In this document: in pieces, positions 1 through 5,573 of the stretch
Position numbering within the stretch: position 1 is the first letter of the stretch
Layout of the letters: the number at the start of each line of letters is the position of its first letter
Assembly: GCA_947462695.1 (NCBI GenBank)
Contig: CANHQC010000150.1
Coordinates: 1-5,573, forward strand
From: Flavobacteriales bacterium
GTDB taxonomy: Bacteria; Bacteroidota; Bacteroidia; Flavobacteriales_D; Crocinitomicaceae
Direction: 5' to 3'
Length of the DNA: 5,573 bases
Made by a program: the position numbers and the translations under genes
The notes under the pieces: generated by a model
The model's input: the letters and a program-made list of their open reading frames with translations, nothing else
Database searches by the model: none
What the model was told of the DNA's origin: nothing

Positions 1-233
1 TCCGATTCATAAAATGTTTTTCCAGATGTAGGCTTAATGGAAATATCAGGATCGAAATCTGAGTACAACTGCTCAATCATCGATTCAATTCCATTGAATG
101 TGGAAAGGAGGATAACCAATGCAGCTGTAATAACGGTAATTCCGCCGATGGCAATTCGCGTCATCCAGGTAATTACCGTCTTTTTACCTTTTGACTTGAG
201 GTAACGCTTTGCTATGTAATACGAAAAGTGAAT
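1..233 (-). CDS. FtsX/LolC/E-like ABC transporter permease, N-terminal part (cut by window edge)
   Basis: About 77 codons are visible, reading from 233 down to 1 without a stop. The protein begins with a basic, aromatic segment (HFSYYIAKRYLKSKGKK). A hydrophobic helix follows at about residues 27-46 (IAIGGITVITAALVILLSTF), then a periplasmic start reading NGIESMIEQLYSDFDPDISI. This is the usual N-terminus of the FtsX/MacB-core permeases that Bacteroidota often encode directly after rbfA. Relatives such as LolC/LolE move lipoproteins from the inner membrane; the substrate here cannot be told. The frame has a stop inside the end of rbfA, and between that stop and the conserved N-terminus it contains no ATG, GTG or TTG. 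The best-placed start is ATT at 233-231, one base past the rbfA stop, with AAAAAAGG five bases upstream. The next in-frame ATG (164-162) would remove the first 23 residues, including the conserved KRYL segment. The C-terminal part, including the FtsX domain, lies outside the window. Confidence 0.8.
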   Translation of the reverse strand, partial: MHFSYYIAKRYLKSKGKKTVITWMTRIAIGGITVITAALVILLSTFNGIESMIEQLYSDFDPDISIKPTSGKTFYES

Positions 234-234
234 A

Positions 235-573
235 TCAACCTTTTTTGAGAAGTTCGTCGATTTTCATGGCATAATCCAACGAATCGTCAATGTGAAATAA
301 TAATTCAGGGATTTTTCGCATGTTTTTCAATCGTTTACCAATTTCTGCTCTAATTTTTCCTTGGAAAGATTGAATTGATACCAACACTTCCTTTTTGTCC
401 GGGCCGGCAAAAACACTCAGGTAACAACGCGCTAAAGACAAATCAGACGTCACACGAACTGCAGTTACAGAAACCATCGCGCCAAGGCAAATCTCTCTTG
501 CGTTGCGTTGAAAAAATACCGATAATTCCTCTTGAATTACCCCTTCAATTTTATTTTGACGTATTGATCCCAT
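235..573 (-). CDS. rbfA: 30S ribosome-binding factor RbfA
   Basis: This 112-residue protein is of normal RbfA length. RbfA is a small KH-fold protein that binds immature 30S subunits and helps 16S rRNA 5'-end maturation and cold adaptation. Family features are visible in order: the N-terminal helix (residues 6-25, NKIEGVIQEELSVFF), the central strand with the typical VTAVRVTSDLSLARCYLSVF (36-55), and the C-terminal block IRAEIGKRLKNMRKIPELLF (74-93) followed by HIDDSLDYAMKIDELL. The ATG at 573-571 gives the expected N-terminus. A perfect TAnnTTTG word (TACTTTTG, 586-579) lies just upstream. The gene is divergent from the ABC exporter at 644. It is followed at once by the FtsX-type permease, with one base between the rbfA stop and the permease's putative start, so the two are very likely co-transcribed and perhaps translationally coupled. 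Confidence 0.95.
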   Translation of the reverse strand: MGSIRQNKIEGVIQEELSVFFQRNAREICLGAMVSVTAVRVTSDLSLARCYLSVFAGPDKKEVLVSIQSFQGKIRAEIGKRLKNMRKIPELLFHIDDSLDYAMKIDELLKKG

Positions 574-578
574 GACGA

Positions 579-586
579 CAAAAGTA
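579..586 (-). promoter_or_regulatory. Candidate -7 element (TACTTTTG) for rbfA
   Basis: On the minus strand the word TACTTTTG matches the Bacteroidota -7 consensus TAnnTTTG exactly and ends five bases before the rbfA ATG. No convincing -33 TTTG was found at normal spacing; the nearest upstream words are T-rich but imperfect. If used, transcription would begin almost at the start codon, giving a nearly leaderless mRNA. The call rests on sequence match only. Confidence 0.3.
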
Positions 587-629
587 ACAAATGTTGAGGC
601 TTTTCCACCTGAAAACTAATGAACAAACG

Positions 630-637
630 TATCTTTG
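630..637 (+). promoter_or_regulatory. Candidate -7 element (TATCTTTG) for the ABC exporter
   Basis: TATCTTTG matches TAnnTTTG exactly and ends six bases before the ATG at 644. It overlaps the TTG at 635, which argues that this TTG is part of a promoter word and not the start codon. A T-run at 601-604 is a weak -33 candidate at slightly long spacing. Together with the rbfA element it would make 574-643 a compact divergent promoter region. Confidence 0.3.
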
Positions 638-643
638 TCTGTA

Positions 644-2485
644 ATGAAGGATTTCATCGAATTGTACCGTTATACTTTCTCGTACCGCTACCGAGCGATA
701 ATGGTCATTGTATACAACCTACTTTTTGTAGTCTTTAATTTACTTTCGCTCATCCTTTTCATACCCTTTCTTCAAGTCATCTTTAAACCGGAAGTAAACA
801 CCGCTTATACATCGCCAAAATGGACAGGGAACTGGTCAGAAGTCTTTTCATACCTTAAAGATTCGTACAATTTCTTTATGCAGGAGTTGGTCAAAAATGA
901 CCCAAAAGAGGCGCTATTATTTGTTTGTTTATCGGTACTCGTTGCGTTTATTTTGAAAAACCTGTTTCGCTACGCAGCGGTCTGGCATCAATCTGAGCTG
1001 CGCATGGCTGTCGTGCGGGATATTCGCGATCAATTGTTTCTGAAAGCACTGATTCTTCCATTATCCTATTATTCTGATGAGCGTCGCGGTGATTTAATGT
1101 CACGCATGAACAATGATGTGGGTGAAATCGAGATAGCTGTTGTCAGTGTATTGGAGTTGGTCTACAGAGAACCCATTGCCATTGTAATCAATGTGGTCAC
1201 TTTATTTTATCTGAGTCCTGAATTGACATTTGTTTCTTTTATTTTACTTCCCGTTTCTGCTTTTGTGATTTCCAGAATTGGAAAAAGTTTAAAGCGCACC
1301 GCAAAACAAAGTCAGGAACAATTGGGACTTCTTTCCTCGTCGATTGAAGAAGGACTAAATGGTATAAGGGTAATTAAAGCGTTCAATGCGATACATCAAG
1401 TGTATGAATCGTTTAAAAAAGTAAATCTCATCCATCAAAAATTAGTAACTAAAGCATTTAGAAAGCGTGATCTATCTCCCATACTAAATGAAACGCTTGG
1501 TGCAATGGTGATGCTCGCACTCGTTTGGTTTGGCGGATCAATTATTTTAGATGAGAACGATCCAAATCGACTTACCGGAGAAGTTTTTCTAACCTTTATT
1601 ATTGTTTTTTCACAGCTACTTCGACCAATTCAAGGTATTGCAACCAACATTGCCTTTTTGAACAAAGCCAAGGCATCGCAAGACCGAATCAACCAAGTCC
1701 TTAATGCCGAAGAAAAAATCGTTGAGCAAGCACATCCAATTTCATTATCCTCTTTTGAAAAAAGCGTTGTCCTTGATGATGTTTCCTTCAAATACAAAGA
1801 CGAATTTGTTTTACAAAACATTGATCTGTCCATAAACAAAGGAAAAACTATTGCCCTTGTTGGCGAATCAGGCAGTGGCAAATCTACACTAGGCGATTTA
1901 TTACCGCGATTCTACGATGTAACCTCTGGCGAAATCAAGATTGATGATTTGCCCATCCAACAGTATTCAATTCGAGATGTCAGAGCTCAAATTGGCATTG
2001 TCTCGCAAGAATCCATTTTATTTAATTCAAGTGTCCGCGAGAACATAGCTTTTGGGATGCCTGATGCCACGATGGAAGAAATCAAACGTGCAGCAAAAGT
2101 TGCCCATGCAGACGAATTTATTCAACAGCTCGAGAACGGATATGACACTCAAATTGGAGAACGAGGTAACAAACTATCCGGCGGACAAAAACAACGGCTG
2201 AGTATTGCACGTGCTGTACTTAAAAATCCGGCGATTTTAATATTAGACGAGGCGACTTCTGCATTAGATACAGAATCTGAAAAGGTCGTTCAAGATGCCT
2301 TAGAAGAGTTGATGAAAGGCCGGACAACCATCGTAATTGCGCACCGATTGAGTACCGTTCGAAAAGCAGATGAGATCATTGTTCTTTCGAAAGGAAAGAT
2401 AGCGGAACGCGGAACGCACAAATCACTTTTAGAAAACAAAGGTATTTATTACAACATGTGTTCGCTTCAAGGTATCGTCGATTGA
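644..2485 (+). CDS. MsbA-type ABC exporter, fused permease and ATPase
   Basis: This 613-residue protein is a half-transporter of the ABCB/MsbA type, expected to work as an inner-membrane homodimer that exports a lipid, peptide or drug using ATP. The membrane part (about residues 1-340) shows hydrophobic segments near 18-47, 90-110, 165-210 (probably two helices), 283-303 and 315-340. The ATPase part is complete: A-loop Tyr near 384, Walker A GESGSGKST (407-415), Q-loop Gln455, signature LSGGQ (511-515), Walker B ILILDE with catalytic Glu536, D-loop SALD (539-542) and H-loop His567. All catalytic residues are present, so it should hydrolyse ATP. The first external loop (about 48-89) seems longer than in E. 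coli MsbA. I chose ATG 644, giving MKDFIELYRY; a TTG at 635 in the same frame would add three residues but sits in a likely -7 element. The substrate is unknown; lipid A-core flipping is possible but cannot be told from drug or peptide export, so no gene symbol is given. Confidence 0.93.
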   Translation: MKDFIELYRYTFSYRYRAIMVIVYNLLFVVFNLLSLILFIPFLQVIFKPEVNTAYTSPKWTGNWSEVFSYLKDSYNFFMQELVKNDPKEALLFVCLSVLVAFILKNLFRYAAVWHQSELRMAVVRDIRDQLFLKALILPLSYYSDERRGDLMSRMNNDVGEIEIAVVSVLELVYREPIAIVINVVTLFYLSPELTFVSFILLPVSAFVISRIGKSLKRTAKQSQEQLGLLSSSIEEGLNGIRVIKAFNAIHQVYESFKKVNLIHQKLVTKAFRKRDLSPILNETLGAMVMLALVWFGGSIILDENDPNRLTGEVFLTFIIVFSQLLRPIQGIATNIAFLNKAKASQDRINQVLNAEEKIVEQAHPISLSSFEKSVVLDDVSFKYKDEFVLQNIDLSINKGKTIALVGESGSGKSTLGDLLPRFYDVTSGEIKIDDLPIQQYSIRDVRAQIGIVSQESILFNSSVRENIAFGMPDATMEEIKRAAKVAHADEFIQQLENGYDTQIGERGNKLSGGQKQRLSIARAVLKNPAILILDEATSALDTESEKVVQDALEELMKGRTTIVIAHRLSTVRKADEIIVLSKGKIAERGTHKSLLENKGIYYNMCSLQGIVD

Positions 2486-2603
2486 TTCGTCACAACAACT
2501 TAAATCCTTATTATTTGTTAATAATTCGATTTCTTGGTTGAAATTGAAAGGGAAAGCAATTCAAAGAGACAACGCTTCCATTACTTTTGCGTTAATTGTA
2601 TAC
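2486..2603 (+). other. Intergenic region between exporter and secreted protein
   Basis: This 118-bp AT-rich gap holds no gene. It contains an AT-only inverted repeat (TTATTA at 2508-2513, loop of five, TAATAA at 2519-2524) that is too weak to call a terminator. It also holds a TTG at 2538 in frame with the downstream gene, and a candidate -7 word near 2582. The reading frame is open from 2538, but the translated stretch before ATG 2604 lacks secretion features and would bury the signal peptide behind 22 residues. Confidence 0.5.
2582..2589 (+). promoter_or_regulatory. Candidate -7 element (TACTTTTG) for the secreted protein gene
   Basis: TACTTTTG matches TAnnTTTG and is the same word as the one upstream of rbfA. 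It ends 14 bases before ATG 2604, which would leave a leader of under about ten bases. No clear TTTG -33 box is seen at normal spacing. It supports ATG 2604 as the start over TTG 2538, since the latter lies upstream of the putative transcription start. Confidence 0.3.
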
Positions 2604-4982
2604 ATGTTCAGACGGCTTCAAATAGTTTTAATCATTAGTTGGATTTCATTTCCGTCTGTATCTCAATTAATCACAACTCCAGGAACTCCACCAGCCGGAC
2701 TTGTTCAAAACATTCTTTTAGGTCCTGGTGTATCCGTGTCGAACATACAATACAACGGATCGTCAACAGCAATCAGTTCATTTACAGCCGCTAACACCAA
2801 TTTAGGCATTTCAAGTGGCATTGTCATTACAACAGGAACCGTGTACAACAACGGTGCTGGTCCTCAAGGACCGAATAATCAGTCAAATGCAGGAGTTGAC
2901 AACCAGTTTGGTGGTTCAGGTTTATTAAATACACTTTCGGGAGGAACCACCTACAACGCGGCTACCTTAGAATTTGACTTCATTCCCTATTCTGATACGG
3001 TTCGTTTCAGGTACGTATTTGGATCGGAAGAATACCCTGAATATGCTCCGCCGAATAGCTCCACATTTAACGATGTTTTCGGATTTTATATATCTGGACC
3101 GGGATTCACAATGCCGGAAAATATTGCAAAACTTCCGTCAGGTGCTATTGTATCTATTAATAACGTAAACGCGATTACCAACGCCGCATTTTTCAACGGA
3201 AACGGTGACGGGACAACCGCTCCTCAAAATAGCTCCGACTTTTACATTCAATACGACGGATTCACAGATGTATTAGAGGCTGTTGCACGCGTACAATGTG
3301 GACAAACCTATCACTTAGTACTGGCCATTGCCGACGTAGAAGATCCCATTTACGATTCAGGGATTTTCCTTGAAGCCAATTCGTTAAGTTCAAAAACACC
3401 TGTTGACGTAACATACACACTCACCGAACAAGCGTTTGCAGATCCAGATGTGTTAGCTGAAGGGTGCGTTTCTGCGACGGTAACCTTAGAACGAGGTGTC
3501 AATGGTGCAAATGTTCCCCTTACTATACCGGTAAATGTTTCAGGCACTGCCACTGAGGGAGTAGACTACAGTAATCTTCCAAACACAGTTACTTTTCCAG
3601 TGGGACAAACAACCGTTCAATTCAGCTTTGATGCCTTTGCAGATGGCATAACGGAAGGCTTGGAGACTATCATTATTGAATTCCCAATAACCGACCCTTG
3701 CGGTAACATTACGCCGCTTGTCGTTGAACTTGGTATTGACGATATTGATCCGGTAGCGGTAACTATTGAAAGTGGTGAGGTGCTTTGTCCTGGTGATGAC
3801 CTTGAAGTCTTAGCCATTGCATCTGGAGGAGTTGGTCCGTATACTTACCAATGGAATACCGGTGAGACCACATCATCTATATTCGTTTCTCCAACAACGA
3901 CACAAACATTTACTGTCTCGGTAACGGATGCGTGCTTAAACCAAACTGCCACGGCAAGTTCAACTGTAACTGTTCCAATTTATCCGCCAATTGACATTCA
4001 GGAAACTGCCGATATCACGGAAATCTGTCCTTACATTCCTGCCCAATTGGAAGCATTAGTAACGGGTGGTGCAGGAGAATTTACATATCAGTGGTACATT
4101 GAAGGTGGTGATAACCTTGGAAATCAATTTACACAGGTTGTTACGCCACCTGCAACAACAACCTATTGGGTGGTCGTCACAGATCAATGCGGCTTAGCTG
4201 ATTCAGCAAGTGTTCTATACACTGTCACCAGTCCGCCATTGGTCTTGACTATGTCGCCTGACCTTATTAAATGTCCGGAAGACACCGTTACTGTTAGCGT
4301 CACTGCAACTGGAGGATATGGACAGTACTTTTATTTTTGGCCAGCTACGCAATCGACTGGATCGAGCATAACGATTTCAGCTCCACAAACAACCAATTAC
4401 CAAGTGATTGTTTCGGATGAATGTCAAACATTCACTGTGACAGATACCGTAACGGTTACTGTTCAATTCCCTACAGCGAGCTTCCTGGTAACCTCAGAAA
4501 CCCTTTTTGACGATTTACCTGTTATCTTTCAAAACTGGTCAATAAATGCCACAAATTATTGGTGGACCTTTGGGGATGGAAACACTTCAGGTGAAGTACA
4601 CCCAAGTAACACATATGCTGATCCCGGATATTATTTCATTACGCTTGTAGCTATTGACGACCTTGGCTGTGTGGATACAGTTACCTATCCGTTGCGCATT
4701 GAAGAAGCCTGGTATATTTATGTGCCGAATGCATTTACGCCGGATGGGTTGCGTTACAATAATTTCTTTTCAATCAGTACAATTGGGATTGACAACATGA
4801 CCATTCGCATATTTAACCGATGGGGAGAAGAGGTCTTTACCTCAAGTGACCAGAAATTCGAATGGGACGGCACATCAAATGGCATACCTGTTCAAGACGG
4901 AACGTACAGTTGGAAAATTGACTTCTTAACCAATAGTGGCCGTGAAAAGACAATTACCGGGCACATCAACGTGATTCGTTAG
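2604..4982 (+). CDS. Secreted modular T9SS protein: choice-of-anchor L, Calx-beta-like, Ig-like, PKD and CHU_C sorting domain
   Basis: This 792-residue protein is probably exported by Sec and then the type IX secretion system, ending on the cell surface or outside. A signal peptide covers about residues 1-21 (MFRRLQIVLIISWISFPSVSQ). A choice-of-anchor L module (about 22-262) has GSEEYPEY (140-147) and the hallmark ADVEDPIYDSGIFLEANS (243-260). A Calx-beta-like module (about 268-382) has GTATEGVDY (314-322) and an acidic DGITEGLETIIIEF (347-360), which may bind calcium. Three Ig-like modules (about 384-620) each hold one Cys pair. A PKD domain (about 623-700) has FGDG at 656-659. The end is a gliding-motility-type CHU_C domain (about 705-792) with YVPNAFTPDG (706-715) and FNRWGEEVF (737-745), the signal used for type B T9SS cargo. 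I see no catalytic domain, so adhesion or matrix binding is the likeliest role; this is inference. I chose ATG 2604 because it starts exactly at the signal peptide; an upstream in-frame TTG at 2538 would add 22 residues. The gene converges on the SDR gene with four bases between stops. Confidence 0.9.
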   Translation: MFRRLQIVLIISWISFPSVSQLITTPGTPPAGLVQNILLGPGVSVSNIQYNGSSTAISSFTAANTNLGISSGIVITTGTVYNNGAGPQGPNNQSNAGVDNQFGGSGLLNTLSGGTTYNAATLEFDFIPYSDTVRFRYVFGSEEYPEYAPPNSSTFNDVFGFYISGPGFTMPENIAKLPSGAIVSINNVNAITNAAFFNGNGDGTTAPQNSSDFYIQYDGFTDVLEAVARVQCGQTYHLVLAIADVEDPIYDSGIFLEANSLSSKTPVDVTYTLTEQAFADPDVLAEGCVSATVTLERGVNGANVPLTIPVNVSGTATEGVDYSNLPNTVTFPVGQTTVQFSFDAFADGITEGLETIIIEFPITDPCGNITPLVVELGIDDIDPVAVTIESGEVLCPGDDLEVLAIASGGVGPYTYQWNTGETTSSIFVSPTTTQTFTVSVTDACLNQTATASSTVTVPIYPPIDIQETADITEICPYIPAQLEALVTGGAGEFTYQWYIEGGDNLGNQFTQVVTPPATTTYWVVVTDQCGLADSASVLYTVTSPPLVLTMSPDLIKCPEDTVTVSVTATGGYGQYFYFWPATQSTGSSITISAPQTTNYQVIVSDECQTFTVTDTVTVTVQFPTASFLVTSETLFDDLPVIFQNWSINATNYWWTFGDGNTSGEVHPSNTYADPGYYFITLVAIDDLGCVDTVTYPLRIEEAWYIYVPNAFTPDGLRYNNFFSISTIGIDNMTIRIFNRWGEEVFTSSDQKFEWDGTSNGIPVQDGTYSWKIDFLTNSGREKTITGHINVIR
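3753..4463 (+). repeat. Three tandem Ig-like modules within the secreted protein
   Basis: Three diverged protein-level repeats lie at about 3753-3974, 3990-4229 and 4236-4463. Each follows the pattern: a Cys-Pro, a GG-x-G turn, an aromatic strand (TYQW, TYQW, FYFW), a Thr-rich Pro turn (SPTTTQTF, PPATTTYW, APQTTNYQ) and a closing strand ending in V-x-V-(T/S)-D-x-C. The Cys pairs are residues 395/444, 475/529 and 557/607, suited to one disulfide per module in the oxidising outer compartment. The repeats resemble Ig-like or SprB-type modules of Bacteroidota surface proteins. Similarity is at the protein level; the DNA copies have diverged. Confidence 0.65.
4716..4979 (+). other. CHU_C / gliding-motility-associated C-terminal sorting domain
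   Basis: The last 88 or so residues carry the order seen in this family: VPNAFTPDG, a short FFSI strand, the MTIRIFNRWGEEVF block, then FEWDGTSNGIPVQDGTYSW and a final strand ending INVIR. In known cases this domain directs cargo through T9SS (type B, often dependent on SprF/PorP-like partners). No SprF-like partner is visible in this window. Confidence 0.88.
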
Positions 4983-4986
4983 GTAA

Positions 4987-5573
4987 CTATAAACATTTAG
5001 TTCGTCCACCATCTACTGGTAAATTCACGCCATTGATATAGGATGCTTCAGGTGAAGCAAGGAAGGCAATCGCATTGGCAATTTCCTCAGGTTTAGCGAT
5101 ACGTTTCATTGGAACTTCAGTAGCCATTTCATCAAAGATCGAATCAATCGATTCTCCTGTTTTTTCAGCCTTAGCTTCAGCAATTCCTTGCAAACGAATG
5201 GTGTTTGTCGCACCGGGAAGCACATTATTTACTGTAATCCCGAACTGACCAAGCTCATTCGCCATTGTTTTGCTCCAACTCGCTACAGCACCCCGAATGG
5301 TATTGGATACACCAAGCCCGGATAATGGTTGTTTCACAGATGTTGATATCACATTTATAATTCTTCCGTACCCACTTGAAACCATTACTGGATAAAGTGC
5401 TTGAACTAAAATATGGTTGCAAATGAGGTGCTGATTAAATGCCAGTAAAAACTCGCTTACTTCCGCATCCTTTATAGCTCCTCCTTTCGGTCCACCGGTA
5501 TTGTTAACAAGAATATTGACCACATTACCCGCATCAACAAATGAGGTGATTGTTTTCTTTAGCTCATTGGGAA
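4987..5573 (-). CDS. Atypical short-chain dehydrogenase/reductase (SDR), partial; N-terminus outside the window
   Basis: The frame is open from the window edge to a TAG at 4989-4987 and shows 194 residues; SDRs of this kind are about 255-260 long, so roughly 60 N-terminal residues with the Gly-rich cofactor motif are missing from view. A GTG at 5523 is in frame but is not the start, because the 16 codons before it (PNELKKTITSFVDAGN) read as normal SDR sequence. Visible SDR marks are VNILVNNTGGP (5523-5491, like NNAG), the strand RIINVIST, the segment ITVNNVLPGATNT after the active-site helix, and the C-terminal INGVNLPVDGG. The active site is odd: 13 residues after the expected catalytic Ser, where YxxxK should lie, the protein reads S-N-T-I-R (5307-5293), so Tyr is Ser and Lys is Arg. 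This fits the 3-oxoacyl-ACP-reductase-like subgroup of SDRs that lack the perfect catalytic tetrad. The substrate and even activity are unknown. It converges on the secreted protein gene. Confidence 0.88.
   Translation of the reverse strand, partial: PNELKKTITSFVDAGNVVNILVNNTGGPKGGAIKDAEVSEFLLAFNQHLICNHILVQALYPVMVSSGYGRIINVISTSVKQPLSGLGVSNTIRGAVASWSKTMANELGQFGITVNNVLPGATNTIRLQGIAEAKAEKTGESIDSIFDEMATEVPMKRIAKPEEIANAIAFLASPEASYINGVNLPVDGGRTKCL

Noticed and set aside
375..575. Plus-strand open frame of 66 codons opposite rbfA.
   Set aside because: It is antisense to a clear, conserved rbfA and has no recognisable features.
635..643. TTG at 635 as the start of the ABC exporter.
   Set aside because: An ATG follows three codons later and gives a normal N-terminus; the TTG lies inside an exact TAnnTTTG word.
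619..735. Small plus-strand frame from ATG 619 overlapping the exporter start.
   Set aside because: It lies mostly inside the exporter gene in another frame and its translation resembles no protein I know.
1630..1881. Minus-strand open frame of about 83 codons inside the exporter.
   Set aside because: It is opposite a strongly conserved coding region (Walker A segment) and has no protein-like features.
2508..2524. Inverted repeat TTATTA / TAATAA as a terminator for the exporter.
   Set aside because: The stem is six A-T pairs only and no T-run follows; such repeats are common by chance in AT-rich spacers.
2538..2603. TTG at 2538 as the start of the secreted protein.
   Set aside because: It would place 22 residues before a textbook signal peptide that begins exactly at ATG 2604.
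3350..3817. Two minus-strand open frames inside the secreted protein gene.
   Set aside because: They mirror the Thr/Val-rich beta-sandwich coding of the plus strand and show no family resemblance or start signals.
644..4982. Exporter plus secreted protein as a dedicated export pair (for example type I secretion).
   Set aside because: The secreted protein carries a Sec signal peptide and a T9SS C-terminal domain, so it does not need an ABC exporter; no membrane-fusion or outer-membrane channel gene is present.

Overview
The window looks like an ordinary chromosomal segment of a gliding or T9SS-carrying member of the Bacteroidota, most likely Flavobacteriales. Three things suggest this: a secreted protein ending in a gliding-motility-type (CHU_C) C-terminal sorting domain, a short RbfA followed directly by an FtsX-type permease, and start regions that carry the Bacteroidota -7 promoter word TAnnTTTG. 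Base composition is moderately AT-rich and looks uniform by eye. I see no mobile element, CRISPR array, tRNA or rRNA. The genus cannot be fixed from this sequence alone.

Layout. Positions 1-233 (minus) hold the N-terminus of an FtsX/LolC/E-like ABC permease that runs off the left edge. Positions 235-573 (minus) hold rbfA, immediately upstream of the permease and almost certainly co-transcribed with it. After a 70-bp divergent intergenic region, 644-2485 (plus) encodes a complete MsbA-type ABC exporter with fused membrane and ATPase domains. A 118-bp gap follows. Then 2604-4982 (plus) encodes a 792-residue secreted modular protein: signal peptide, choice-of-anchor L module, Calx-beta-like module, three Ig-like modules each with a Cys pair, PKD domain and CHU_C sorting domain. 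Four bases after its stop codon lies the stop of a convergent short-chain dehydrogenase/reductase (SDR)-fold gene (4987-5573, minus), which runs off the right edge and lacks the usual SDR Tyr/Lys pair.

How the genes relate. rbfA and the permease form one minus-strand unit. The exporter and the secreted protein are in the same direction, but the 118-bp gap and a candidate -7 element suggest the secreted protein has its own promoter. Nothing shows that the exporter serves the secreted protein, which should use Sec and then T9SS. I found no clear new multi-gene system. The points most worth a second look are the apparent ATT start of the permease, the SDR with a replaced catalytic pair, the -7 elements sitting almost on the start codons, and the architecture of the secreted protein.
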